DNA from: Sporolactobacillus vineae DSM 21990 = SL153
Lineage (GTDB): Bacteria > Bacillota > Bacilli > Bacillales > Sporolactobacillaceae
NCBI RefSeq assembly: GCF_000377985.1
Contig: NZ_KB899046.1
Coordinates: 62,001-126,000 of the forward strand
Direction: 5' to 3'
Length of the DNA: 64,000 nt
A model generated the notes under the pieces. It was given only the letters and a program-made list of their open reading frames with translations. It did no database searches and was not told the origin of the DNA. Below are positions 9,077 to 19,859 of this stretch, piece by piece (the first letter of the stretch is position 1; the number at the start of each line of letters is the position of its first letter). Both the position numbers and the translations under genes were made by a program.

Positions 9077-10309
9077 ATGCCTGAGGAGAACGGTCACTTT
9101 TTTCCGGTAACAACAAGAGGGCTTTTCGGTCTGGAACGCGAAAATCTGAGGATCGATGCCGACGGTTCACTGGCTCTGACGCCGCATCCGGCTGCACTCG
9201 GGGACAAACTGACGGATCCGGAGATTACCACCGACTTCTCCGAAAGCCAGGTCGAGCTGAAAACACCGGCTGTTCCTTCGATTGCGCAGGCGCTGGCGGA
9301 GGAGGACCGGGTAACGGCGCGGATCATCGACGGCATTGGTGACGAGCTGCTCTGGCCGCTGAGTCTGCCGCCGGACGGACTGCCGCCGGAAAAAGCGATT
9401 CCGATTGCCGATTTCGGGCCGGCCGGCCGCGAAAAGACCGACTATCGGATCTACCTGTCCAAAAAATACGGCCGGCGCAAACAGCTGCTGTGCGGCAGCC
9501 ATTTTAATTTCTCCTTTCTGAAGGAATCAGCGGACGGTCTGCTCGATTCACCGGAAGCGCGCAGCCGGTTTTATCTGAAACTGGCTGCGGGCGTGCTGCG
9601 TGACCGCTTCTTTCTGGTAAACCTTCTGGCAGCCAGTCCGGAAAAACGCGGTACGGTGTCCTACCGCTCCGTCCGGCTCGGTGCAGAAGGCTACCACAAT
9701 CCGGAACCGCTGTACCCGGATTACAGCAGTCCGGAAGCCTATATCGCATCGATCCGCTCGCTGGTCCGGCAGAAGAAAATTGAGGGTGCGCGTGAACTGT
9801 ACCAGCTCGTCCGGATCAAAGGCGCCGGTTTCGAGGATCTGGCGTCCCCGGCCGATGCGGACCGGATCGAGCTGCGCATTCCCGACCTCAATCCGTTCTT
9901 CCACACGGGGATCAACCCTGAGGATCTTTATCTGATGCATCTGTTCCTTCTCTATGAAACCCGGGCGGACGACGCGCCATTCGATGCCGCGGCACAGAAA
10001 AAAGCCGATGCCCTGTCCGATGAAGCCGCTCTGATGGAGCCGGGTTCGGATTTTACAGCGGAAATGGTGTACCTGTTCGACCGGCTGAATGCCTTCGCGC
10101 TCCGGCATCGTCTGCCGCAGGATTATCTTCAGTCACTGGACGCAGCGCACAGCCGCTGGATGCATCCCGAGCAGCGCTATGCGGAAAAGATGATCGCCGC
10201 CGCGTCCGGAAAAGAAAAGAACGCCCCCGGCCTGTTGCAGGCAAAACAATTCAAGGCGTTTTACCTGAAAACATCCGGAGGCTGCAAAACCTGTTCCGTG
10301 AACAAATAA
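9077..10309 (+). CDS. gshA: Stand-alone glutamate-cysteine ligase
   Basis: Forms gamma-glutamylcysteine from glutamate and cysteine with ATP. Family features are FGLERENLRID near the N-terminus, DPEITTDFSESQVEL, the CGSHFNFSF segment and ELRIPDLNPF. It corresponds to the ligase part of the E. coli GshA/GshF type, but it ends at about 410 aa, without the C-terminal ATP-grasp (glutathione synthetase) domain of GshF. AGGAGG precedes the ATG at 9077 by 10 nt, so I prefer it to the GTG at 9017. The end GGCKTCSVNK contains two cysteines. No gshB is in the window. Confidence 0.88.
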   Translation: MPEENGHFFPVTTRGLFGLERENLRIDADGSLALTPHPAALGDKLTDPEITTDFSESQVELKTPAVPSIAQALAEEDRVTARIIDGIGDELLWPLSLPPDGLPPEKAIPIADFGPAGREKTDYRIYLSKKYGRRKQLLCGSHFNFSFLKESADGLLDSPEARSRFYLKLAAGVLRDRFFLVNLLAASPEKRGTVSYRSVRLGAEGYHNPEPLYPDYSSPEAYIASIRSLVRQKKIEGARELYQLVRIKGAGFEDLASPADADRIELRIPDLNPFFHTGINPEDLYLMHLFLLYETRADDAPFDAAAQKKADALSDEAALMEPGSDFTAEMVYLFDRLNAFALRHRLPQDYLQSLDAAHSRWMHPEQRYAEKMIAAASGKEKNAPGLLQAKQFKAFYLKTSGGCKTCSVNK

Positions 10310-10330
10310 GTTCTATTCTGTTGTTTCCCG

Positions 10331-10375
10331 CTGAATAAATCCGCTTCCCGGCCTGAGGGAAGCGGATTTATTCAG
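10331..10375. terminator. Bidirectional terminator between gshA and ywgA
   Basis: Perfect 19-bp inverted repeat CTGAATAAATCCGCTTCCC with a 7-nt loop, A/T-rich at both bases. It includes the last codons of ywgA. Confidence 0.85.
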
Positions 10376-10884
10376 GAAAATTGAAGTGTCTGTGCCTGTC
10401 TCTCCAGCACGGTTATGTAATGTCGCGCCCGACTGATGTCCTGCTGACTGTAAGGCGTGTCCAGTGCCCGCACTTTGTCGTCCGAAGTTGAAGCGGGAAT
10501 TTGGTCAAAATAAAGCAGCGTGGAAACCAGTTCCAGAAAAGAAGCTGTTTCCCTCGACAAGGCGTCGACCAGTCCGTCTTTTTCCGGGATAATGCCGGAG
10601 TAGTGGCTGATAAAGCTTTCGCCGGCTTCCGACAGCCTGTAGCGGTAACACCTTTCCGTGCTCCGTTCGTCGCGGCTTTCGATCAGAAAGCCGAAATTAC
10701 ACAGTTCCTCAAGCTGCAGTGACAGTTCGTCTGAATACGGTCCGTAGAAATTGAAATGGAACATTTCGCGAAACGGAAAACCCATCCTCTGCAAAATATA
10801 AACCATCTTCTGCAGCTTTTTCCGTCCGGCAACAACCCCAACCTGTTTGATGATTGCCGCTATTTTCGCATGATCTTCCAGCAT
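10372..10884 (-). CDS. ywgA: YwgA family protein
   Basis: Conserved Bacilli protein of unknown role. GRKKLQKMVYILQRMGFPF and HFNFYGPYSDELSLQLEEL match YwgA, whose fold resembles antitoxin-like SocA/Panacea domains. I start at the ATG at 10884 (MLEDHAKIAA, 170 aa) because AGGAGG lies 11 nt upstream and B. subtilis YwgA starts at the same residue. An upstream ATG at 10962 overlaps the ywfO stop but has a weak binding site. ywfO-ywgA linkage is conserved in B. subtilis. Confidence 0.82.
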   Translation of the reverse strand: MLEDHAKIAAIIKQVGVVAGRKKLQKMVYILQRMGFPFREMFHFNFYGPYSDELSLQLEELCNFGFLIESRDERSTERCYRYRLSEAGESFISHYSGIIPEKDGLVDALSRETASFLELVSTLLYFDQIPASTSDDKVRALDTPYSQQDISRARHYITVLERQAQTLQFS

Positions 10885-10958
10885 TCGAATAAATTCCTCC
10901 TGTATCAGCAGCCTTTTCCCTGATCCTGATTGACTCATTTTTTCACCGTAGATGCGGT

Positions 10959-12254
10959 TCATCCATTGATGTGCAGCAGCGCGCAGATCTTCTTTTTTTC
11001 CGGCAGACTGTCGGACAGGTTCAGTACCCGGTCTTTCGGATAATAGAGCTTATGATCCGTCCGCCTCTTTCCGGTGATCGCCCGGACAACATCGGACTCC
11101 CGGGACAGCTCGTGCAGACTGCCGTCCGGCATCTGCAACTGGATCGGCAGACGTTCTTCTTCCTCACCCGGACGGTAGAAATCATACGGGCAGTCGGAGG
11201 AAGAGTCCACTTCCAGATAATAGTCCGGGTCGATGCCGGCGCTCCGAAACAACTCGGTCAGCTCTGCATCCGCATTGAGCTGGTCTCTGGAAAGCTGAAC
11301 GTATTTGAACAGACGGCGGTTGATGAACCGGCAGCACAGGTCGCGGAGAATGGCATCGTCTTCATCCTGCCAGACCTGAAAACAGTACATGAACACAGAT
11401 TCATCCAGACGCAGATAGTCAGCCAGCGGGATCTCTCCCTCAAGCAGACGGATCAGTACGTCCGGCATCTGTTTAAACCGGAAACCCGACCGGTACAGAC
11501 GGCTCGCCCGGTGGAGGATCTGGGTAAGGATCACTTCCGCGCTGCGGGTGACCGGATGAAAATATACCTGCCAGTACATCTGGTAACGGCTCATGATGTA
11601 ATCCTCAACGGCATGCATGCCGCTGAATTTGAACACAATCTGATCGCCATGCGGCCGCATGACCCGCCAGATCCGTTCCATATCGAAGTGGCCGTAGCTG
11701 ACGCCGGTGAAGTATGCATCGCGCAGCAGATAATCCATCCGGTCGGCATCGATCTGACTGGAGATCAGACTGACCACCAGCCGGTTCTCATACGTCTTCC
11801 CGATGATGTCCGCCACTTTTTTCGGAAAATCGGCAGACACCCGGCTTAACAGCCGATGAATTTCCGTGTCGCCGAGAATGATCTCCTGGGTGAACTGCTC
11901 ATGATTCGTGCCGAACACCTTCTCAAACGAATGAGAAAACGGCCCGTGTCCGACATCGTGCAGCAGTGCGGCGCACAGAGCCGGCATCGTTTCGCTGTCG
12001 TCCCAGTCCCCCCTGTTGCGGAAAATGCCGATCACCCGACGGGCAATTTCGTAAACGCCGAGCGAATGGCCGAACCGGCTGTGTTCGGCGCCGTGAAAGG
12101 TCAGATAAGTCGTGCCCAGCTGGCGGATCCGGCGCAGCCGCTGAAACTCCGGCGTCCCGATCAGATCCCAGATCAGCCGGTCGCGGACGTGGATATAGCG
12201 ATGCACCGGATCTTTGAAAACTTTTTCTTCATTGAGCTGTTCAAACTGAACCAT
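10959..12254 (-). CDS. ywfO: HD-domain deoxynucleotide triphosphohydrolase YwfO
   Basis: Likely hydrolyses dNTPs to the nucleoside plus triphosphate. The metal-binding HD residues lie in HSRFGHSLGVYEIARR and LLHDVGHGPFSHSFE, with VSSLISSQIDADRMDYLLRDA-like text further on (here VVSLISSQIDADRMDY). The N-terminus EKVFKDPVHRYIHV is typical. I start at the ATG at 12254 by homology (431 aa; B. subtilis 433). The binding site there is weak; an alternative ATG at 12317 has none. Homologues are allosteric dNTPases. Confidence 0.88.
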   Translation of the reverse strand: MVQFEQLNEEKVFKDPVHRYIHVRDRLIWDLIGTPEFQRLRRIRQLGTTYLTFHGAEHSRFGHSLGVYEIARRVIGIFRNRGDWDDSETMPALCAALLHDVGHGPFSHSFEKVFGTNHEQFTQEIILGDTEIHRLLSRVSADFPKKVADIIGKTYENRLVVSLISSQIDADRMDYLLRDAYFTGVSYGHFDMERIWRVMRPHGDQIVFKFSGMHAVEDYIMSRYQMYWQVYFHPVTRSAEVILTQILHRASRLYRSGFRFKQMPDVLIRLLEGEIPLADYLRLDESVFMYCFQVWQDEDDAILRDLCCRFINRRLFKYVQLSRDQLNADAELTELFRSAGIDPDYYLEVDSSSDCPYDFYRPGEEEERLPIQLQMPDGSLHELSRESDVVRAITGKRRTDHKLYYPKDRVLNLSDSLPEKKKICALLHING

Positions 12255-12391
12255 TCCGCAGCACCCGCATCTTTCCGGACCGGACGAGGGCAGCAGCCCG
12301 GACCGATCCTGACTCATTATAACTTTTTTTGCAGAACGTTAAAAGCTGTCTGCGACCGGAAAATCCTTGCAAATGTCTGCTCCGAAAAGCA

Positions 12392-13177
12392 TCACAGGTC
12401 GTCGATAATTCTGTTTCTGTTTTTGAAATAGACCGGGATCAGGTCTGTATCCCGTGCCAGGTCGACGCCGCGCTGAAACTTTGTGCCGATCGTGTTCGGA
12501 GTATGGTTGTCGCCGCCGATCGTCACATAGGATCCGCCGAGTTCCCGGTACCGGTGCAGGATGCCGGTCAGCCCGTCGCAGAATTCTTTCCGGTCAAGCA
12601 GACGAAGGTTGATCTCGAGACAGATGTCGTGATGGATCAGCGCGGAAAGGAAATTGTCGATCAGAATCGGAAACTCCTCATAGCGGAGCACATTATCACC
12701 GTAATCCAGGTAGCGGCACGGATAGTCGATGTGGGCAAAAGCGTCAATGTACGGATTGCGGTTCACCACATTCTCAGCATAAATCAGGTAATGATTGAAA
12801 AAATCGGTTTTCATCATGAAATTCTTATCCTGATCGGTACAGATGTCGTAGTTCTGGATGTTGTGAACCGAACCGATCACATAGTCAAACGGGTATTCAT
12901 CCGCAATTTTTCGATTCTGTATATTGAATGCCGGCCGGTTATCCAGGCCGAGTTCAATGCCGAGCAGCAAGTGCCGGCCACGGTAGCGCCTGTATTTTTC
13001 AAAGTAACGGCCGATCGGAAAATCGACCGGGGAACCGTCATCCTGCTTCTCATTCAAATCGAAGTGTTCCGTCAGAATCAGGTTCAGCCGGCTGTCTTCC
13101 GCCGCCTTCAGAGCTTCCTCAATCCTCATTTCCGAATCGAAGGAGAAGTCCGTGTGATTATGGGTGTCAAACGGCAT
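12392..13177 (-). CDS. PHP-domain phosphoesterase, HisJ-like
   Basis: 261-aa protein with PHP metal-binding motifs: DTHNHTDFSFDS at residues 4-15, LTEHFD, GSVHN, HIDYPCRY and GGDNHTP. This is the pattern of histidinol-phosphatase HisJ/HisK proteins, which can also be general phosphatases. GGGAGG sits 8 nt before the ATG at 13177. No other histidine genes are nearby, so the substrate is open. It reads toward ywfO with about 140 nt between. Confidence 0.82.
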   Translation of the reverse strand: MPFDTHNHTDFSFDSEMRIEEALKAAEDSRLNLILTEHFDLNEKQDDGSPVDFPIGRYFEKYRRYRGRHLLLGIELGLDNRPAFNIQNRKIADEYPFDYVIGSVHNIQNYDICTDQDKNFMMKTDFFNHYLIYAENVVNRNPYIDAFAHIDYPCRYLDYGDNVLRYEEFPILIDNFLSALIHHDICLEINLRLLDRKEFCDGLTGILHRYRELGGSYVTIGGDNHTPNTIGTKFQRGVDLARDTDLIPVYFKNRNRIIDDL

Positions 13178-13304
13178 AAAATTACCTCCCGGCGCTTTTT
13201 TGTTCATTGTACCATTTTATTGTCTGCCGCCTGACGCCCTTTTTTGAAAAAAATCCCCGGAAACTGCCGGCGCCTTGCACCTCGCACGATCAACTGTAAA
13301 AGGT

Positions 13305-13334
13305 AAAAAAGGCCCGGCCTAAGCCGAACCTTCT
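13305..13334 (-). terminator. Terminator after the beta-glucoside PTS gene
   Basis: Minus strand AAGGTTCGGC pairs with GCCGGGCCTT across a short loop and is followed by TTTTTT. Confidence 0.8.
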
Positions 13335-13362
13335 TTTAATGTGCCGGAAATCCGATGAACGG

Positions 13363-15457
<2,095 letters not shown>

Positions 15458-15537
15458 AATCCATAAAAATCCACGTTCAAAGTCAAACACGCTCTGAACG
15501 AAGCACTGATCGGCAGGTAACAACATCATTTTAATTA

Positions 15538-15551
15538 TGAAAGCGCATAAA
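15538..15551 (-). promoter_or_regulatory. Possible cre site for CcpA
   Basis: TGAAAGCGCATAAA matches the core TGNAARCG of the catabolite-responsive element but deviates in the second half. It lies ~160 nt upstream of the PTS gene. Confidence 0.3.
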
Positions 15552-15610
15552 CCGTGTAAAAATATTCTAGGCTAAACTCTGTCTGTTTGTCAAATTAATT
15601 TTCACCCTGA

Positions 15611-16414
15611 TCAACTGATGAAACTGGTGATGGCCCATAAGCCGATCGACACAAAACCCAATTGCCGATAGATTTTACCGGCTTCCGGATTGTCGTAAAA
15701 AAGGCAGGGCTGCTTGTGTTCTGACTTGAGGACATGGATCATTTTTCTCAGACAGGCCGTTGCAAAGCCATGATGCTCATAGGCCTTCTTCGTACAGACG
15801 CCGACGATCATCGCCGCGCTGGCCGTCTCCGCCGTGGTCGACACTGCACTGACCGGCGCATCATCTTTTTCAATATAGTAGGTTCTGGAAAAACCATTTT
15901 CCATATTCTTCTGGAGCGTTTCCGCTGTCTCCATGGATCCGGTAAACTCCGGAATCTCCGACCAGAGCCGGATCACCGCATCCGATTCTTCAGGAAACAG
16001 CATTCTGACCTCGCGCATCCTGGCATCACCGTCCAGCGGCAGAACGTTCTCACGCCTTGCGTAGTAGCAGAGCTTGCGCTGCTTCTCCGGACGGGTGATG
16101 AATGGTGTCAGTTTATCTGTCAACTCTTTCAAACCGGAAATCATTTTCAGACGGCCGGTCTGTTCAATCTGCCGGGCCCACGCTTCCCCGTCGAACTGCT
16201 TCGGATCTCTGGCATAAGGAATGAAATTCCCGGCGAACCGGAGGAGCATCGACCGAAGATGATCGTCCTGATCAAAATCGCCCCACAAGGAAACCGTGCG
16301 GCTGCCGAATCCGAACTGTTCAATATCTCCGATGATGAATACATTCTCTGAAGGCCGGTCGCCGACGAACGCCAGTACAGTTTCCCTGTCTTTTTCTTCA
16401 AGTTTGCGAATCAC
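15611..16414 (-). CDS. GNAT family N-acetyltransferase
   Basis: 267-aa acetyltransferase. The C-terminal third has the acetyl-CoA binding pattern: MIVGVCTKKAYEHHGFATAC, then LFYDNPEAGKIYRQLGF. The N-terminal ~130 residues form a variable substrate domain. I begin at the GTG at 16414 (MIRKLEEKDRE) because AGGAGGG lies 7 nt upstream; the ATG at 16438 would place that binding site inside the gene. The substrate is unknown. Confidence 0.8.
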   Translation of the reverse strand: MIRKLEEKDRETVLAFVGDRPSENVFIIGDIEQFGFGSRTVSLWGDFDQDDHLRSMLLRFAGNFIPYARDPKQFDGEAWARQIEQTGRLKMISGLKELTDKLTPFITRPEKQRKLCYYARRENVLPLDGDARMREVRMLFPEESDAVIRLWSEIPEFTGSMETAETLQKNMENGFSRTYYIEKDDAPVSAVSTTAETASAAMIVGVCTKKAYEHHGFATACLRKMIHVLKSEHKQPCLFYDNPEAGKIYRQLGFVSIGLWAITSFIS

Positions 16415-16467
16415 AAATATTCCCTCCTGTTCTGCCATACTGCTTTCTTCTTAACTTTTCAAGATTC

Positions 16468-16496
16468 AGTATATCTTTCCGGGAAAAATGCTTCAA
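16468..16496 (-). promoter_or_regulatory. Sigma-A promoter of the GNAT gene
   Basis: Minus strand TTGAAG (16496-16491), 17-nt spacer, TATACT (16473-16468), ~50 nt before the start. Confidence 0.6.
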
Positions 16497-16615
16497 AAGA
16501 AACATCGCTGTGTCAATAGATTGTCACCTTATCCGCGTAAAAAAGCAAACCGCCGTATCACTGACAACGGACAGGTCCTGTTATAATTAACGATAAGGAA
16601 AGGATGCGATCCAGC

Positions 16616-17449
16616 ATGTCTCTGCTCAGCCAGCCGGTCTGGCGAATGATCGACCAGTCTGCACTCGGCAGTTCGTTCGACGGCCGCCAGTCGTTTGCGC
16701 TCGATGATGCGCTGTGCGAGTCGGTCGGTTCCGGTCAGTCGCCCGCTGCGGCCCGTCTCTGGGTGCACGACCGGACGATCATGCTTGGCACTCAGGATAC
16801 CCGTCTCCCCTTTTTCCATGATGCACTTGGCGTGCTGAAACAGGCCGGGTTCCGGTATCTGGTCCGGAATTCGGGCGGACTGGCCGTTGTGCTGGACAGC
16901 GGCGTACTGAACCTGTCGCTGATCTTTTCCGAGAGGGACGGTTTGCTGTCGATCGATGAACCGTTTCAGGCCATGGCCGAGTTCATCTCCCATGTACTGA
17001 CGGTCTACGGCGTTTCCTGCGTGCCCGGCGAAGTTTCCGGATCCTACTGTCCCGGGCGCTACGATCTCAGCATCGGCGGGCGGAAATTTGCCGGAATTTC
17101 GCAGCGCCGTGTCCGGAAAGGCGTCGCCGTCCAGATTTATTTGTGCGTGGACGGAAGCGGACCAAAACGGGCGGAACTGATCCGCGCCTTTTACAAAAAA
17201 GGCCTGCGCGGTCAGCCGACACGCTTTCACTACCCGCACATTGAACCCGAAGTGATGGGCTCCCTTGAGGAACTCTGTCACAGAAAAATATCGGTATCCG
17301 GGCTGACCGAGACCATCATCCGGTCGTTAAGTACGTTCGGACAGCTTGCCAGCACGCCGCTTTCCGAGCAGGAAACCCGGCTGTTCGGCAGCTACTATGA
17401 GCGGATGATCCGGCGGAACGAAAAAGTATTCGAACACGAGCAAATGTAA
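16616..17449 (+). CDS. lipL: Octanoyl-[GcvH]:protein N-octanoyltransferase LipL
   Basis: Moves octanoyl groups from GcvH to E2 subunits in the Bacilli lipoate route. It belongs to the BPL/LplA/LipB fold, with RNSGGLAVVLDSGVLNLSL and the family cysteine in GSYCPGRYDLSIGGRKFAG, which corresponds to the catalytic Cys150 of B. subtilis LipL (YwfL). YwfL lies at the matching map position. AAGGAAAGG precedes two close ATGs (16604 and 16616). I chose 16616 on spacing, but this is a near tie. Length is 277 aa. Confidence 0.88.
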   Translation: MSLLSQPVWRMIDQSALGSSFDGRQSFALDDALCESVGSGQSPAAARLWVHDRTIMLGTQDTRLPFFHDALGVLKQAGFRYLVRNSGGLAVVLDSGVLNLSLIFSERDGLLSIDEPFQAMAEFISHVLTVYGVSCVPGEVSGSYCPGRYDLSIGGRKFAGISQRRVRKGVAVQIYLCVDGSGPKRAELIRAFYKKGLRGQPTRFHYPHIEPEVMGSLEELCHRKISVSGLTETIIRSLSTFGQLASTPLSEQETRLFGSYYERMIRRNEKVFEHEQM

Positions 17450-17487
17450 AACAGGCCGGAGACGACTTTTGCGTCCCGGCCTGTTTT
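17448..17487 (+). terminator. Terminator after lipL
   Basis: AAAACAGGCCGG pairs with CCGGCCTGTTTT; the stem starts within the lipL stop codon. Confidence 0.85.
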
Positions 17488-17519
17488 CCGCCGCTCTGCT
17501 TTTTAATCTGCTGCGCCAT

Positions 17520-17816
17520 TTAATAAGCAGGACGGACGGCGGCTGTTCCGGCGTCGATGCGCCGGCGAATGCCCGCCAGTATTTTTTTCATTTGTCCGGC
17601 ATGGCTGCCTTCAACGACGACCAGGCATTCTTCATCATGGGATAGATTGTCGATCAGAATGGAGAGCAGCTCCGGCAGCTGATGAATCTGATCCACTTTT
17701 CTTTTTCCATAAATATACATTGTCTGCTTCAATTTTTCACAATAGAGATAGAAGCGGATCATCTGCCGGACATGGAATGCCGCTGCATAGATTTTAAACG
17801 AAAAGATGTTTTTCAT
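17520..17816 (-). CDS. HPr-like small protein
   Basis: 98-aa protein, not assigned with certainty. Its length, predicted order of strands and helices, and the end pattern ECLVVVEGSHAGQMKKIL resemble HPr of the PTS. If it starts at the ATG at 17816, residues 15 and 17 are His and Arg (FHVRQ), the same positions as the phosphorylated His15 and Arg17 of HPr. Ser46 of HPr is not conserved (His/Gln there), so HPr kinase control is unlikely. GAGG lies 9 nt upstream. It could be a regulatory HPr paralogue or a chance resemblance. Confidence 0.5.
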   Translation of the reverse strand: MKNIFSFKIYAAAFHVRQMIRFYLYCEKLKQTMYIYGKRKVDQIHQLPELLSILIDNLSHDEECLVVVEGSHAGQMKKILAGIRRRIDAGTAAVRPAY

Positions 17817-17977
17817 GATTGTCCGCCTCGGAAGATTCATTCGATTTCCGACAATTGCTTCTTCGGATATCTTTAACTTACCTGTTCATTATGAACTTTC
17901 CCTGAATACAATCTCCCAGTTTGGTGAAATTTAAGCATCTGTGAGAAGAATTACAAAACACAGGCAGACCGTCCTGC

Positions 17978-18934
17978 TCACGCTTTGATATCACGGCGAG
18001 TGTAAAACAGCCAGCCGGCAAGTGCGATCACGACATAGTAAACAGCCAGTACGACCAGCGAGAAACCGAGCGTCATGTCGCTGCGCAGCGGCGTACCCGA
18101 AGCGTACTGCGTCAGATCAAGATTGGCAAACAGTACGTACTTGACCCAACTGTATCCGCTCAGCAGGGTGACGATGATCGATGAACCCATCATCATGAAA
18201 ATCGACAGCCCGATCGCCAGGCCCCCGTTACGGAACGCGGCGGCAATCAGCCCGGCCACGGTAACCATCATGAACAGGGAAACGCCGTTCAGCAGATAAT
18301 CCTTCCAGACCGCCAGCGTCCAGCTGGTCTGATGCACGACACCGCTTGTATAACTGAGATGGGCCTCCGCGGCACCGTCGAAACCAAAAAACAGGCCGCC
18401 GATGAGCCAGGAAAACAGAAACAGGAGAACGAGACAAAGCACAGCAAATAAGAGTGATGAAAGATATTTGGCCAGCAGGATTTCCGTCCGGTAAACCGGC
18501 CGGATCAGCAGCAGTTTAATCGTGCCGGTGTCAAACTCGCTGGCGATTGAACCGGCCACGACGATGATCGTGAAGATGCTGATCAGCAGCACAGTATTGC
18601 CGGCCGCGCCGGATACAAAGCCCCACAGCGTTTCACCGCCTGACGGTTTCAGGTTATGGTCGATCCGGTACTGATTCAGCGCAATCGTTTTTTTAATCTG
18701 GTTGATCGCCTGACGGTTGCCGCCCACCTGGGTCTGCTGCTTTTCAAGCACTTGATTCTGCTGCACCAGTTCCTGCTTCCAGTGCGTGTTCTCTTTTGGT
18801 GCCGGCTGACTGGTTTTGACGATCAGCCCTGCTGCAAGAATCAGCCCCAGCAGCAGAATCAGCATTACTTTGGCCGACTGTCGGCGGTAAATTTTCATGT
18901 TTTCATTCTGGATCAAGCGAAAAAATTCAGTCAT
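17978..18934 (-). CDS. ABC-2 type permease, last gene of GntR-ABC operon
   Basis: 318-aa membrane protein: one N-terminal helix (~22-42), a long extracytoplasmic Gln-rich segment (~45-100, probably coiled), then five further helices. GSIASEFDTGTIKLLLIRP is the typical ABC-2 coupling motif. Its start overlaps the upstream ATPase stop by 8 nt, so it is the natural partner of that ATPase. Such exporters often give antibiotic or peptide resistance, but the cargo here is unknown. Confidence 0.85.
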   Translation of the reverse strand: MTEFFRLIQNENMKIYRRQSAKVMLILLLGLILAAGLIVKTSQPAPKENTHWKQELVQQNQVLEKQQTQVGGNRQAINQIKKTIALNQYRIDHNLKPSGGETLWGFVSGAAGNTVLLISIFTIIVVAGSIASEFDTGTIKLLLIRPVYRTEILLAKYLSSLLFAVLCLVLLFLFSWLIGGLFFGFDGAAEAHLSYTSGVVHQTSWTLAVWKDYLLNGVSLFMMVTVAGLIAAAFRNGGLAIGLSIFMMMGSSIIVTLLSGYSWVKYVLFANLDLTQYASGTPLRSDMTLGFSLVVLAVYYVVIALAGWLFYTRRDIKA

Positions 18935-19859
18935 GCTGCTTTCCTCCCGTCACTTCGAGGAACCGGTCTTCGAGCGACTGTGTGACCGATTCCACACCGT
19001 AAATTCTGGTCCCGCCGTTGACCAGCGTGTCAACCACGACCGGAATTTTTTCATAGGCAATGGCCAGTTCAAAGGCATCGGTCAGCACAGTTAGCGGATT
19101 CAGTGCGAGTTTATCCTTGACCGTCTGAGCCGCTTTCGCTCCGTCGTTGACCGTGAAGCGAACCTTTCCGCCGCCTTCTTCCATGAACTGGCTGACCGTT
19201 TCCACACCGAGCAGTTTCCCTTTCTGGATAATCCCGATCCGGTCGCACATCAGCTGCATCTCCGACAGCAGATGACTGGACACGATGACGGCAACGCCTT
19301 CACGGCGCGACAGGTCGTGCAGATAGTTGCGCAGATCATGGATGCCCTGCGGATCAAGGCCGTTGGTCGGCTCATCAAGAATCAATACGGAAGGATGGTG
19401 CAGCAGCGCCTGCGCGAGTCCGAGCCGCTGCCGCATACCGAGTGAATACTTTTTTACTTTTTCATTGATCCGTTCTTCGAGGTCTACCAGCTTCACGACT
19501 TCCCCAATCCGTTCTTTACTGATCCCGGGAATCATCCGCGCGTAGTGTACCAGATTCTGATAGCCGGTCAGAAATTTGTACATCTCCGGATTTTCGACGA
19601 TCGCACCGACCTGCCGCATCGCCTGCCTGAAATCACCCTTGACGCTGTGCCCCTGAATGAAAATATTGCCGCGGGTCATCCGCATCAGGCCGACGATCAT
19701 CCGGATGGTCGTCGTTTTGCCGGCTCCGTTCGGTCCGAGAAAACCGAATACTTCGCCGCCGTATATTTTAAAACTAAGGTCGTCAATCACCGTTTTCCGG
19801 CCGAACTTTTTCGTCACGTGTTCAAGTACCACCGCCGGCTTCTTCGGTTCATTCGCCAT
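18927..19859 (-). CDS. ABC transporter ATPase (BcrA-like)
   Basis: 310-aa ATPase with Walker A GPNGAGKTTT, signature YSLGMRQRLG, Walker B VLILDEPTNGLDP and H-loop SSHLLSEM. A ~75-residue C-terminal extension is typical of BcrA-type subunits. It overlaps both neighbours (11 nt upstream, 8 nt downstream), which implies translational coupling with the ABC-2 permease. Confidence 0.9.
   Translation of the reverse strand: MANEPKKPAVVLEHVTKKFGRKTVIDDLSFKIYGGEVFGFLGPNGAGKTTTIRMIVGLMRMTRGNIFIQGHSVKGDFRQAMRQVGAIVENPEMYKFLTGYQNLVHYARMIPGISKERIGEVVKLVDLEERINEKVKKYSLGMRQRLGLAQALLHHPSVLILDEPTNGLDPQGIHDLRNYLHDLSRREGVAVIVSSHLLSEMQLMCDRIGIIQKGKLLGVETVSQFMEEGGGKVRFTVNDGAKAAQTVKDKLALNPLTVLTDAFELAIAYEKIPVVVDTLVNGGTRIYGVESVTQSLEDRFLEVTGGKQHD

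Noticed and set aside
10971-11849. Long open frame opposite ywfO
   Set aside because: Antisense shadow of a well-conserved gene; composition is unlike a real protein and there is no start signal.
17316-17519. Open frame of 67 codons between lipL and the HPr-like gene (minus strand)
   Set aside because: It overlaps the lipL 3' end and its terminator, and lacks a ribosome binding site.
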